From positions 114,047,789 through 114,111,788 of the forward strand of contig NC_050101.1 of NCBI RefSeq assembly GCF_902167145.1: DNA of 64,000 nt, written 5' to 3'. Source of the DNA: Zea mays. Its lineage: Eukaryota; Streptophyta; Magnoliopsida; Poales; Poaceae. Positions 12,219-24,440 of the stretch are shown one piece after another. Each line of letters begins with the position of its first letter. The stretch's first letter is position 1. The position numbers were made by a program, and so were the translations under genes. A model generated the notes under the pieces. The model made no database searches, had not been told where the DNA came from, and was given only the letters and a program-made list of their open reading frames with translations.

Positions 12219-14018
12219 CTACATGTACTGGAACATCTCCGCCATCCTCTGATGATCTGCCCGGCGCTCTGCCTCCCGCTCCGCCATCATCCTCGCTTCC
12301 ATCTCGTGACGTTCCTTCCTCTCTTCTTCTAGTTGGGTCTGTAATATTACAAGCCAACGTTATAGTAACTCAAAGACTAGGTATATAACTCAAGGAAGGA
12401 CGAGTTACAGAAGCACTAACCTCGAGTTGCTGTATGCGATGCTGTGAGCTGTCGTGCCGAGGTCGAATGGCTGGACTCGAGCCCGTGCTCCTTGCTCTCA
12501 CCTGAGACAGAGTGGGAGTGGAGAACGAGTCGATTGCCCCGTCGACAATCCAGTACCGCCCATGTCTCTTGCCTCCTCCGACCCTCATGAGCACATCGGG
12601 GTCGATCGGCTCGGTGCTCGGATCATAGTCTGGGCCATGGACCTCCTGCGCCATGGCGGTGTAGTCATGGAGGCGGCTGTAGACGACGGGGTTGGTGTAG
12701 GCCTCGGGCCCGTCATCCGGGTTGTAGGTGACGTCGGACGTCGCCTTACCCTTATGGGCCATAGCATAGGCCGAGAAGGTGGAACAAGGCCTGCCACCAT
12801 GTGACGCCGACTGCAACGAAAACCAACGAGATAGTTAGAAATAATATCTAACTTAGTGCTATATATCTAAATAAAAAAGGTGGCGTACCCATGCTTCGGC
12901 ATATTGGCCCAGGCTCCGGCTGCCTTGGTGGTGGGAGGGGCCTTGCATCATCAAACGCCGTTCCCGGCTAGCTGTGTGTGCCTCGTCCCACTCAGCCGAA
13001 CACCACCTATCCACCATCTGCTCCCAGCACAGAGGATGTGCGGCGCACCAATGTGGAATCACCTGCAAAGTAAACACATAAAGTGCATATCAGAAGATAA
13101 AATAAAATTCATGCATTGAGTACTGGTACCAAACATGCATGACTTTACCTGCAGGTACTGCTCCCTGGTCAACGACATGGTTCGGGCTTGAGGTTTGGTC
13201 ACCTTCTCCCCAAGGACGGAGCCGTGGTAGGTGATGATGGCCTGGATGCGGGCCTCATAGTGCATGTCCACAACGAGCTTCTTACAGCTCGTGGTGGCCA
13301 CCACATCCGCCCTAGCCTCGTATCCAGCATCGCATCTGAAGAAATTCTGCATACAAAAACGATGTATCCATACATTATTTCAAGAATTTGCAACGAATGC
13401 AACATATTTTACATTATACTAAGACTTACCCACAGCTCTTGCTTCACCCGCTCCGCCTTGTTATTGAATTCCCTGCCGTCCCGGTCTACTGCATCGGGGG
13501 CGACGGCGTAGTGGTCGAAGGTGAAGGCTGGGCCCGTCACTCCGGCGTACTCCACAAGTCCAGGGAAGTGTTCCCTGCACAGCAGGCCGAGGATGTTGTT
13601 GGGGGGGGGGGGCGACGATGACCCCTAGCATAATCCAAAACCGTCCAAGACCTGTCCAAGTGATAAATAAAAAGTAATAGTTTATATTATGATTTTGAAC
13701 ACATAATATGAACAAGAATGAAGAACATAAAGTTACATACCTCTCCCCTTCCGACCGAATCAACGGCCGTCTGTCCCGAAGTATGGGACGTGGCGGGAGA
13801 CTCGCGGGGCCTCGCAGGTAGATGCTCCTCGAACTAGAGCCGCCTGAACCTGAGGCGTCCTGCTGCTGGTCGTTGTCGTCCTGCTGCTGGTCGTCGTCGT
13901 CCTGAGGCGCCGCCTGCTGCTGCGCTGCCTCTGCCTCGTGCTGCTGCGCTGCCTGCTCTGCATCGTCTGCCGTCCTACTCCTCCTCCCCCTCCTCCTCCT
14001 CAGGAAACCGCCCACCAT
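12219..14018 (-). pseudogene. CACTA second gene, TNPA/Transposase_24-like, six exons
   Basis: Exons by GT-AG reading on the minus strand: 14018-13741, 13651-13430, 13346-13149, 13062-12889, 12810-12421 and 12338-12219 (stop TAG). The start is the ATG at 14018, followed by an arginine-rich patch (LRRRRGRRSR) and a Gln/Asp-rich linker. Later exons carry Trp/His/Cys-rich sequence typical of the plant Ptta/En/Spm transposase family and end in a charged coiled helix (KERHEMEARMMAERE). Exons 3-6 join in phase. Exon 2 contains a 12-C tract (minus strand) at 13601-13612 whose length leaves the frame two bases out, so this copy is frameshifted unless the tract is mis-sized. The family call is by recognition and fairly secure from context. 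Confidence 0.72.
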
Positions 14019-15840
14019 ATTTGTCCAACAACCTGCAATTAAGAGTAAACAAATAAGCACATATAAAAAGATGTATTTAAAAACAGGTGCGAAATAAAAA
14101 GTCATATATCATTACATCGATTAAAAATAATCTTCATATGTGTCGGGGTTAGCCGGATCATAACTCTCATCATCACTATCAAGCATTTCAATCTCAACAC
14201 CATCGGAAGACGCAACCTCATCATTGCCTTCAAGGATTACTAAGTCATTATCATTTTGCACCTCATCATCCTCCTCATCAACAACCATTTCAATATCTAC
14301 GTCCATTCCGATAGCTTCAATTAAGTCTATCTCAAATCGCCCTTCTAGCCCATCTTCTTGGAAGAACTCTCCATCATATGTGTCCGGGTCTAAGTTGTAA
14401 TCTTCATCGTTAGGAACAGGTAACCTCCCGTGCGGCGATACCTTATACACAACATCCCAACCCTTAAGATGTTCTTTCGTTTGACACGCATATGGGAGAT
14501 AATACACTTGTGTGGCCTGTTGGGCCACGATATAGACATCGTCTCCTGCTAAGGTGGAATCTTGTCGAATTTCGACTATCCCAAGATTAGAATGTGTCCG
14601 TCTCGTCACTTGAGGGTCAAACCAATGACATTTGAATATCACTGGAGTAAGAGGTTTGGAACCATAAAAATTGAGCTCGTATATTTCTTCGATTCGTCCA
14701 AAATAATCGACATTGTCAAGGCCCGGCGTAAAGACTCCAGAACACGTTGTTTTCCGATTGGGCCGACTTTTGTCGTAGTGTGTTGTGCGAAAACGGTATC
14801 CATTGACGTCATACCCAGAATATTTCTTGACCCTATAAGCAAAGCCGTTGGCTACTTGTCTCAACTCGGCACTCATAGACGGATCTCTTTGGCCCTGCAA
14901 GTATTCGCAAGTTAAAAGACGCTAAATTGAGTTCAAAGACGTATCTCTTTTACAAACTAAGCACGTACCTTACGTTTGAACCAGGAAATGAAATCGGGCA
15001 ACCCATTTCTTGCACCCTTTTTAAGAAGAGCGTCATATTCATGTGGAGTGGGATCCCTTGATCGACGCCAGAATTCATGAAGAAATTGTTCCATGTATGG
15101 CGTCACCTCTTCAAGGTTGGTCAATACGTATAGCATGATATGCCGCCACTCTTCATGTGTCAGGGTCTTGGTGGTCGAGCCACTTGCGCTTCCGAGTTGG
15201 CCTCGAAATATGCTAAGGTTCGATTCATTGTCGCCATCATTGTAACGAGGGGGTGGATTATGCACGCTCGGCAGTTTGTCACCATAATAAGTTGTTGTGA
15301 AGTTTGAGACCTCCTCTAGAATGTATGCCTCTGCAATGGAAGCCTCGATTTTGCATTTATTTCTACATTTCTTTCGAATAGTCTTTAGACATCTCTCGAT
15401 TGGATAGCACCAACGTCCCTGCACGGGGCCCCCCATTCGTGCCTCATAGGGGAGATGAAGAATCAAATGCTGCATTGGATTGAAGAAGCCGGGTGGAAAT
15501 ATCTTCTCAAGCTTACACAGTAACACGGGGGGCCAATCTTTCCAAGTTTGCAACAACGGTCCGAGATAACTCTTTTGCACAAAGCTGACGGAAGAAATAG
15601 CTCAACTCTGAAAGTGCTAACCAGACATGCTCAGGGACATAGCCTCGAACCATCGCAGGAAGAATCCGTTCAATCCATATGTGGAAGTCATGACTCTTCA
15701 TCCCTAAGACTCGCATAGTAGATAAGTCCACCCCCTACTCAGGTTAGATGCATACCCATCAGGGAACATCAACATCTTGATCCACTGAAGTACTTCCTTC
15801 CTCTGGGCCCTGCTTAGGACGAAATCGGCCTTAGGCCTTC

Positions 15841-18227
15841 TGAAAGTTGCCTAGAGGGGGGGTGAATAGGCAAGTTAAAACTTTTTCAACAAAAACTAGA
15901 AGCAAACTGGGTAAAACTGAATTGATCTCGAAATTCACCCAGTTAACTTTGGAAATGAGATGTTCTAAATGATCCACAGGGTTCAAAGTAGTAGATCAGA
16001 GAAGGGCACTTCTCAAAATCCACACACCAAAAAGATATAAACACTCTTCCACGGAATGGTGAGAGAACGAAGAACACAAACAAACACAATGAGCAAGAAC
16101 ACAAGAGACACAAGATTTATCCCGAGGTTCGGTCACACCACAAAAGGTGCCCTACTTCCTCGTTGAGGCGCCCACAAAGAGCCGGGTCTCTTTCAACCCT
16201 AATCCTCCCTTTGCCGACCACAAAGGTCAAGCCCACACAATAATCTTTGCTCAAACGAGCGGGTAATACAAACTTTCTTGTGGTCTTCCATAAGATTTGG
16301 AGACTCACAAGAGACACCTAGTCGTCTAGGAGCTAGAAGCTCCAAGAGTAATGAATCCACAAAGAACTCGATGTAGTACCAAAGCTCGAATGAAGAAGAG
16401 CAAGAGAGATTTAGAGATGGAGCACAAAAACCGCAGCTCTCAAGCTCACTCAAAGATTCCTCTCCAAAGATTTGAAATGGGAGAGGCAAGAGATGTGTGT
16501 GAGGGAGAGGGAGGTGTTTCTTGGGTTAGAAATGGAGTTCAAATCGTGCTCACTACTTTGGGGAGAGAGGTAGGAGGTAGTATATATAGGTGGAGCTCAA
16601 AACTAGCCGTTGGGCAGATTTTTCTGCCTGAGACCGGTTGAACCTCCCCCTAGGGCGGTTGAACCTCCCCTGGCAGGCCTGGCAGCCTGTCTGCCAGTCT
16701 GACTGGCAGACTGACGCGCAGACTGACCGCAGACTGGTCAAAGTTGACCAAAACCAGTTGAACCGCCCAGGGGGGGCGGTTGAACCGCCCCTGACAGCTC
16801 CTGGCGACCTGTTTGCCAGTCTGACTGGCAGACTGCAGATCAGAGGTCAGAGGGGTCAGAGACCAGCTGAACTGCCCCTCAGGACCAGTTCAACCGGTCT
16901 TGACCAGAGAGTTTAGGAGAGAAAACCCCAGCTCAACTGCCCAGAGGCAAGTTCAGCTGGTGTATGGTCAAAGAGGTTCACAGCTGAAGTTGAGTTCAGC
17001 TGAAGTTCAGCGCAGCTGAAAAGCTCAGCTGCAGCTGAAGAAGCTCAACTCAGCTGAAGTTCAGCTCAGCTGAAAAGCTCAGCTGTAGCTGAAGAAGCTC
17101 AGCTCAGCTGAAGTCCAGCTCAGCTGAAAAGCTCAGCTGCAGCTGAAGGAGCTCAGCTCAGCTGAAGTCCAGCTCAGCTGAAAAGCTCAGCTGCAGCTGA
17201 ACAAGTTCAGCTGCTTTTCAGCAAGAACACTCTAGGTTTCTCAAACCTAACCATGGTCAACCATAGAACGATAAAGAGATTTTTGCTTTTCATAAATAGC
17301 TTTTGAATAGAGAGGTTTGAGCTTTGGCAAACACCAACCTTCTTTTTGGATCCCCCTTTATAGTACGACGATTCCTATACTCAAGTTAAATAAAATAAAA
17401 TGAAGTAAACTCCTTGAGTCATTGGTGTCTCATGTGTGATTTCTCCATGGCATTGCTTCATAAGGATCACAAACATCTTTGTCTCACCTTTTGAAGCAAA
17501 CTCAAATCAAACCCTGTGACTTGTACCATGTCACCTTATATGAGTTCAAATCATGGCTTCAAGTCACCTTACTGATGCATCAACATGTTGTAACTCTTCA
17601 TAGCTGATTAGTTCATCGACTTAGTGCAAGTACTCTCTTCTTCACCTTAGCCATGGTACCTCGGTCTACAAGCCGTCGCTTGGCCTTCACCTTCGCTTAG
17701 TTCCTCGAAGCCCTTTCCTTGCTATCTTCACCCTATCAAGCCATTCTTGAGTCACATCCTATTGAGCATCCATTAAGAGAATCATTTCTTCAATATTGTG
17801 AACCTTGCTTGAATGTCTTCTAGATATAACTATTAAGATTAATCAAGCTTTAGTTTGATTCTCATATATTCATATATGGACTAATAGTAATATGGTCAAG
17901 CCAATTCACGATTCCTCATATCTTATTCACTTTGGCTTGACCAATCCTCTTAATCACTTCAACCTCTATTATGATCATATTTATGCATAGTGATTTCTCA
18001 GGACTTGTCCATATATTCAAACCAATATAGAGACCATATTATATCCATTTGCATTGTCTCACTGGTTATTTCACCTTGTGTTGAACCTTGTTCACTGATC
18101 ATTATACACTATTCAAGTATGTTCATCATACTGAATTTCCTGTTCAACACTTAGCAAACTTGTTAGACCTTTAAATGTGTTGTTATCCAAATCACCAAAA
18201 CTCACAAAAGGGATGAATGCACTTTCA
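15841..18227 (-). mobile_element. Solo LTR inserted in CACTA transposase
   Basis: 2387 bp with TGAAAGT..ACTTTCA ends and the 5-bp duplication CCTTC at 15836-15840 and 18228-18232. There is no internal region, primer site or ORF, so it is the product of LTR-LTR recombination. Minus orientation is inferred from the TGAAAG.. start and the CTAGGCAACTTTCA end, the same terminus type as elements A and B. The transposase frame resumes on the other side, which confirms the boundaries. Confidence 0.9.
16975..17215. repeat. 54-bp tandem repeat inside the solo LTR
   Basis: About four copies of a 54-bp unit built from CAGCTGAAGTTCAGCTCAGC-like CAGCTGA words; the shared CTGAAAAGCTCAG word starts near 17016, 17070, 17124 and 17178, a constant spacing of 54 bp. 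Upstream, 16640-16970 has looser repeats of GTTGAACCGCCC and CTGGCAGACTG type. Confidence 0.85.
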
Positions 18228-20018
18228 CCTTCTCCACGTCTTTCCGCCACTTGGCGGCTTCATCTCTAGTTTTGGTCTATCACATAACGCTGCCAGATCC
18301 ACTCTTGCCTTCACATTATCCTTTGACTTATCAGGAATGTCCATAATTGTTGCCCACAGTGCCTCGGCAACATTCTTTTCAGTGTGCATCACGTCAATGT
18401 TGTGTGGAAGGAGCAGGTCGTCATAATAGGGGAGCCGAGTCAAGCCAGACTTATGTGTCCACATATGTTGCTCACCATATCCCACAAAACCACCTTCTGT
18501 ATTGGCCACGAGGCCATCTATCTGTTGACGAATTTCGGCACCAGTCATCGTTGCAGGTGGGCGGTCTGTCACTACGACACCTTTCGTAAAGTTCTTGATG
18601 TCTAGGCGGAATGGATGGTCATCAGGAAGAAATTGTCGATGTTTATCGAAGGACGAATATTTGCCACCCTTTTTCAACCAAATGAACCTGAGAGCTTCCT
18701 TGCAAACTGGGCATGGGAACTTACCGTGAACACACCAGGCACAGAATAGCCCATACGCCAGTAAGTCATGCATGGAGTACTGGTACCAAACATGCATTCT
18801 GAAGTTTGTCTTCGTAGCTCGGTCATACGTCCATACCCCTTCCTCCCAGGCACGTACCAATTCATCGATCAAAGGCTCCATGTACACGCCCATTTTTTTC
18901 CCCGGGTGTCCGGGAATTATCAACGACACGAATATATTCTGCCTTTGAAAGCACACACCAGGGGGGAGATTGATTGGGATAACAAACACGGGCCAACATG
19001 TGTACGGGGCAGCGCTCATTCCATAGGGATTGAACCCATCTGTGGCCAACGCAACACGTACATTACGAGCCACTTCGGCTTTCTCACGGTGAATGTCATC
19101 AAAGTGTTTCCATGCTTCACCATCTGATGCGTGCACCATCTTGTCAGGATTGTATCGTTTTCCATTTTTGTGCCATGTCATCTGTTTCGCGGATTCCTCT
19201 GTCATGTACAGACGCTGGATCCTCGGTATGAACGGAAGGTGTCGTAGGATTGTCAAGGGGATGTCGAGTTGCCTCTTCTGTCCATCACCAGAGTCTACCT
19301 CCATAAACCTAGACGAATTACACTTGGGACAGTACTTTGCCTCCGCGTATTCTTTCCTAAATAGCACGCAGCCCTTCGGACAAGCATGAATCTGCTCATA
19401 CGTCATCTTGAGTGCACGAAGTAGTTTCTGTGCCTCGTACATGCTCTTTGGCAGAACGTGATTATCCGGAAGCAGACTCCCAATAACCGTCAACAAGCCA
19501 TCGAATGTGTCTCTACTCATGTTGTACTGCGACTTGAACGCCATTACACGCCCAATGGCATCCAGTTGAGAAACCTTTGTCTGGCCGTGAAGGAGCTTCT
19601 GTGCCGCGTCGAACATGTCGTAGAATGCCTTTGCAGTCGGCTCTGGCTCGTCATCCATACATCCTCCCGTGTACTGTGCCTCCTGATAGTCGTTCAACAT
19701 ATCCGCTACCCCCGCATCCGTGTCATAATCCTCGACGCGTTGTCTCAGCACCTCCTCTCTCGTACGATGTGCTTCACCATGAAATATCCACCGAGTATAG
19801 CCCGGCGTAAATCCATTCTTCCAAATATGTTCTACCATGGTCTTCTTTGGTTTTCTTTTCCGGTTGTCACATTTGCTGCACGGGCATGGAACTAGACTCG
19901 CTCCTTTAGCAGCTTCGCCATATGCCCGTTCCACGAAATCATCGGTCTTTCTAATCCATTAAGTAGTGACATCGTTCCTTCCTCTACGGCCCGTGTACAT
20001 CCACTCACGGTCCTCCAT

Positions 20019-20375
20019 CCTATAACATATTTAACCAAAGTCTATCAACAAAAAAATCCGGCAGCACCTCCCCTGCACGGGGAGGTTTTCAAAGCCTGTA
20101 AATATAAGTAGCAGCACGATGGCTGACATCCACACATATACATATCCACACATATACATTAATGCCTAAATAACCACATAAACAATTAGAAGACTTATCT
20201 AATGCATGCAAAGTGAGGACTAAAAACCTAACTCTATTTCACAATACACAATCACACACAAAAAACCTAATTCTATTTCACAATACACAATCACAATACA
20301 CAATACACAACCACACATATACATTTATTTGACAATATTTAGCAACTAAAATTTGAAAATTAGTTTATACCTATT
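20019..20375. other. CACTA internal non-coding segment
   Basis: AT-rich sequence with repeated ACAATACACAATCACA words between the transposase start and element B. No gene is seen. The last five bases (CTATT) are the left target copy of element B. It is likely the leader or first intron region of the transposase gene. Confidence 0.45.
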
Positions 20376-21694
20376 TGAAAGGGAATTAGGCTTACACCTA
20401 GTTCCTAAATAATTTTGGTGGTTGAATTGCCCAACACAAATAATTGGACTAACTAGTTTGCTCTAGTGTATAAGTTATACAGGTGCCAAAGGTTCACACT
20501 TAGCCAATAAAAATACCAAGTATTTGGTTCGACAAAGGAGCAGGGGACAACCGAAGGCACCTCTGGTCTGTCGCACCGGACTGTCCGGTGTGCCACCAGA
20601 CATGTCCGGTGCACCAGAGGACTCCAACTCCGAACTGCTCACCTTTGGGAATTTCCGGAGGCAACTCCGCTATAATTCACCGGACTGTCCGGTGTCGTCC
20701 GGTGTACACCGGACATGTCCGGTGCTCCAAGGAAGAGCGGCCTCCGGAACACGCCAACCTCGGGAATTCACTTCTACTGCTTCGCTAAAATTCACCGGAC
20801 TGTCCGGTGTGCACCGGACTGTCCGGTGCAACAGCGAGGCAACGGCTATTTCGGCGCCAACGGCTACCTGTGACGCATTTAATGCGCGCCAGAAGCACGC
20901 AGTCGTCAGGCACGCGGGAACAGGCGCACCGGACAATCTACAGTTCATGTCCGGTGCGCCACCGGACATCAAGGCGGGCCCAGTGTCAGAGCTCCAACGG
21001 TCGAATCCCAACGGCTTTGGTGACGTGGTTGTTGCACCGGACATGTCCGGTGTGCACCGGACTGTCCGGTGCGCCATCGAACAGACAGCCTCACCAAACG
21101 GCTAGTTTGGTGGTTGGGGCTATAAATACCCCCAACCACCCACCATTCATTGCATCCAAGTTTTCCACTTCTCAACTACTTACAAGAGCTCTAGCATTCA
21201 ATTCTAGACACACTCAAGAGATCAGATCCTCTCCCAAATTCCACACAAAGCTTTAGTGACTAGTGAGAGAGATTTGCTTGTGTTCTTTCGAGCTCTTGCG
21301 CTTGGATTGCTTTCTTCTTTCTTGATTCTTTCTTGCGATCAAAACTCACTTGTAATTGAGGCAAGAGACACCAATTTTGTGGTGGTCCTTGTGGGAACTT
21401 TGTGTTCCAAGTGATTGAGAAGAGAAAGCTCACTCGGTCCGTGGGACCGTTTGAGAGAGGGTAAGGGTTGAAAGAGACCCAGCCTTTGTGGCCTCCTCAA
21501 CGGGGAGTAGGTTTGAGAGAACCGAACCTCGGTAAAACAAATCCGCGTGTCTCACTTCATTATTCGCTTGCGATTTGTTTTGCACCCTCTCTCGCGGACT
21601 CTATTATATTTCTAACGCTAACCCGGCTTATAGTTGTGATTATTTTTGAGAATTTCAGTTTCGCCCTATTCACCCCCCCTCTAGGCGACTTTCA
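20376..21694 (+). repeat. 5' LTR of element B
   Basis: 1319 bp. It is 29 bp longer than the 3' LTR because of two extra palindrome-type pieces (10 bp near 20694 and 19 bp near 20810). It contains several CACCGGACTGTCCGGTG palindromes at 20575-21075 and a TATAAATACCCCC TATA-box candidate at 21121. Confidence 0.95.
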
Positions 21695-21696
21695 AT

Positions 21697-21708
21697 TGGT
21701 ATCAGAGC
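21697..21708 (+). other. Primer-binding site of element B
   Basis: TGGTATCAGAGC, two bases after the 5' LTR; initiator-methionine tRNA type. Confidence 0.92.
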
Positions 21709-21739
21709 CCGGTGCTTCATTAGAGCCTAACCGCTCGAA

Positions 21740-24427
21740 GTGATGTCGGGAGATCACACCAAGAGGGAGATGGAGACCGGCGACAAGCCCACTACAAGCC
21801 AAGGGAGCACTTCATCGGAAGAGTCCCGCACCAAGAGGAAGGAGAAGAAGAAGGACTCCTCCAAACGGAAGGAGAAAAGATCTTCCTCTTCTCACCACAA
21901 AGAGAAGAAGGAAAAATCTTCTTCTCACAAGTCGCATCGGAAAGGCGACAAGCATAAGAGGATGAGGAAAGTGGTCTACTACGAGACCGACACTTCATCA
22001 ACATCGACCTCCGACTCCGATGCGCCGTCCGTAACTTCTAAGCGCCAAGAGCGCAAGAAGTTTAGTAAGATCCCCTTACACTATCCTTGTACACCTAGAC
22101 ATACTCCATTACTTTCCGTTCCATTAGGCAAACCGCCAAATTTTGATGGCGAAGATTATGCTAGGTGGAGTGATTTAATGAAATTTCATCTAACCTCACT
22201 CCACAAAAGTATATGGAATGTTGTTGAGTTTGGAGCACAGGTACCATCTATAGGGGATGAGGATTATGATACGGACGAAGTGGCCCAAATCGAGCACTTC
22301 AACTCCCAAGCTACAACCATACTCCTCGCCTCTCTAAGCAAGGAGGAATACAACAAGGTGCAAGGGTTGAAGAATGCAAAGGAAATTTGGGACCTTCTCA
22401 AGACCGCGCACGAGGGTGATGAACTCACCAAGATTACCAAGCGGGAAACGATCGAGGGGGAGCTCGGTCGCTTTCGTCTTCGCCAAGGGGAGGAGCCACA
22501 AGATATGTACAACCGGCTCAAAACCTTGGTAAACCAAGTGCGCAACCTCGGAAGCAAGAAATGGGATGACCACGAAGTGGTTAAGGTTATTTTGAGATCA
22601 CTTATTTTCCTTAACCCCACTCAAGTTCAATTAATTCGTGGTAATCCTAGATACACACTAATGACTCCCGAGGAAGTAATCGGGAATTTTGTGAGCTTTG
22701 AATGCATGATTAAAGGATCAAAGAAAATCAACGAGCTTGACGAACCCTCCACGTCCGAAGCACAACCGGTGGCTTTTAAGGCAACGGAGAAGAAGAAGGA
22801 GGAGTCTACACCAAGTAGACAACCAATTGACGCCTCCAAGCTCAACAATGAGGAGATGTCGTTAATCATTAAAAGCTTTCGCCAAATCCTCAAGCAATGG
22901 AGGGGGAAGGACTACAAACCCCGCTCCAAGAAAGTGTGCTACAAATGTGGTAAGCCCGGTCATTTCATTGCAAAATGTCCTATATCTAGTGACAGTGACA
23001 AGGGCGACGACAAGAAGGGAAAGAGGAAGTACTACAAGAAGAAGGGCGGCGATGCCCATGTTTGCCGGGAGTGGGACTCCGACGAGAGCTCCACCGAGTC
23101 CTCCTCCGACGAGGACGCCGCCAACATCGTCGTCACCAAGGGACTCCTCTTCCCCAACGTCGGCCACAAGTGCCTCATGGCAAAGGACGGCAAAAGGAAG
23201 AAGGTTAAATCTAAATCCTCCACTAAATATGAATCCTCTAGTGATGATAATGCTAGTGATGAGGAGAATAATTTGCGTACCCTTTTTGCCGATCTTAACA
23301 TGCAACAAAAGCAAAAATTAAATGAATTGATTAGTGCTATTCATGAGAAGGATGATCTCTTGGACTCTCAAGAGGACTTCCTCATTAAGGAAAACAAAAA
23401 GCATGTTAAGGTTAAAAATGCTTATGCTCTAGAGGTAGAAAAATGTAACAAATTATCTAGTGAGCTAAGCACATGCCATGACACTATTGACAACCTTAGA
23501 AATGAAAATGCTAGATTAATTGCTAAGGTTGATTCTCATGTTTATGATGCTTCAATTCCTAATCTTAGAAATGATAATGATGATTTACTTGCTAAGATTA
23601 AGGAATTAAATGATTCTCTTGCTAGCCTTAGAATAGAAAATGAAAATATGATTGCTAAGGCTAAGGATTTTGATGTTTGCAATACTACTATTTCCGACCT
23701 TAGAACTAAGAATGATATGTTGCATGCTAAGATTGTAGAATTAAAATCTTGCAAACCCTCTACATCTACCGTTGAGCACACTTCTATTTGTACTAGATGT
23801 AGAGATGTTGATATCAATGCTATTCATGATCACATGGCTTTAATTAAACAACAAAATGATCATATAGCAATATTAGATGCTAAAATTGCCGAGCATGACT
23901 TAGAAAAAGAAAAGTTTAAATTTGCTAGAAGTATGCTCTATAATGGGAGACGCCCTGGCATCAAGGATGGCATTGGCTTCCAAAGGGGAGACAATGTCAA
24001 ACTTAATGCCCCTCCTAAAAACTTGTCTAACTTTGTTAAGGGCAAGGCTCTCTTGCCTCAGGACAACGAGGGTTACATTTTGTACCCTGCCGGCTATCTT
24101 GAAAGCAAAATTAGGAGAACTCATTCTAGGAAATCTCACTCTGGCCCTAACTATGCTTTTATATATAAGGGTGAGACATCTAGCTCTAGGCAACCAACCC
24201 GTGCCAAGTTGCCTAGAAAGAAAACTCCTATTGCATCAAATGATCATGATATTTCATTTAAAACTTTTGATGCATCTTATGTTTTGACTAACAAATCCGG
24301 CAAGGTAGTTGCCAAGTTTGTTGGGGGCAAACACAAGGGCTCCAAGACTTGTGTTTGGGTACCCAAAGTCCTTGTTTCTAATGCCAAAGGACCCAAGACC
24401 GTTTGGGTACCTAAAATCAAGAACTAA
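21740..24427 (+). CDS. gag: Gag polyprotein of element B (895 aa)
   Basis: Retroviral-type capsid/nucleocapsid protein that packages element RNA into virus-like particles. The Lys/Ser/His-rich first 90 residues resemble the element A start. The copia Gag core (UBN2 type) follows at about residues 125-320, with FDGEDYARWSDLMKFHL near 135. A CCHC zinc knuckle (CYKCGKPGHFIAKC) lies near residue 400. Residues about 530-730 are heptad-rich and probably coiled coil, built of repeated LRNENARL / LRIENENM-like units. The long C-terminal extension is typical of Sirevirus Gag. ATG 21740 is the first good start after the primer site, in a TGATGTCG context with an ATG two codons later. It ends in TAA; the Pol frame opens 16 bases after the stop begins, in the +1 frame. 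Confidence 0.92.
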   Translation: MMSGDHTKREMETGDKPTTSQGSTSSEESRTKRKEKKKDSSKRKEKRSSSSHHKEKKEKSSSHKSHRKGDKHKRMRKVVYYETDTSSTSTSDSDAPSVTSKRQERKKFSKIPLHYPCTPRHTPLLSVPLGKPPNFDGEDYARWSDLMKFHLTSLHKSIWNVVEFGAQVPSIGDEDYDTDEVAQIEHFNSQATTILLASLSKEEYNKVQGLKNAKEIWDLLKTAHEGDELTKITKRETIEGELGRFRLRQGEEPQDMYNRLKTLVNQVRNLGSKKWDDHEVVKVILRSLIFLNPTQVQLIRGNPRYTLMTPEEVIGNFVSFECMIKGSKKINELDEPSTSEAQPVAFKATEKKKEESTPSRQPIDASKLNNEEMSLIIKSFRQILKQWRGKDYKPRSKKVCYKCGKPGHFIAKCPISSDSDKGDDKKGKRKYYKKKGGDAHVCREWDSDESSTESSSDEDAANIVVTKGLLFPNVGHKCLMAKDGKRKKVKSKSSTKYESSSDDNASDEENNLRTLFADLNMQQKQKLNELISAIHEKDDLLDSQEDFLIKENKKHVKVKNAYALEVEKCNKLSSELSTCHDTIDNLRNENARLIAKVDSHVYDASIPNLRNDNDDLLAKIKELNDSLASLRIENENMIAKAKDFDVCNTTISDLRTKNDMLHAKIVELKSCKPSTSTVEHTSICTRCRDVDINAIHDHMALIKQQNDHIAILDAKIAEHDLEKEKFKFARSMLYNGRRPGIKDGIGFQRGDNVKLNAPPKNLSNFVKGKALLPQDNEGYILYPAGYLESKIRRTHSRKSHSGPNYAFIYKGETSSSRQPTRAKLPRKKTPIASNDHDISFKTFDASYVLTNKSGKVVAKFVGGKHKGSKTCVWVPKVLVSNAKGPKTVWVPKIKN

Positions 24428-24440
24428 AATTGTTTTGTAG

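Larger units (their letters stand above)
14121..20018 (-). pseudogene. CACTA transposase (TNP2/TNPD-like), interrupted
   Basis: The reading starts at ATG 20018-20016 with the transposase-associated domain, then hits TAA at codon 20 (19961-19959). It is otherwise open to 18228 through a Cys-rich segment (PCPCSKCDN) and the Transposase_21 (TNP2) core. The solo LTR at 15841-18227 splits it. The continuation at 15840-14969 carries the end of TNP2 and a DUF4218-like domain, with a frame change near 15520-15580. An intron (14968-14895, GT-AG) leads to 14894-14121, a DUF4216-like domain with a long acidic C terminus. Known role: DDE transposase that cuts CACTA ends. Nonsense, frameshift and insertion each inactivate this copy. 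Confidence 0.86.

Noticed and set aside
20575..21075. Regularly repeated CACCGGAC..GTCCGGTG palindromes resembling a CRISPR array
   Set aside because: Eukaryotic LTR context, variable spacing, and presence in several LTRs in both orientations; these are Sirevirus LTR motifs.
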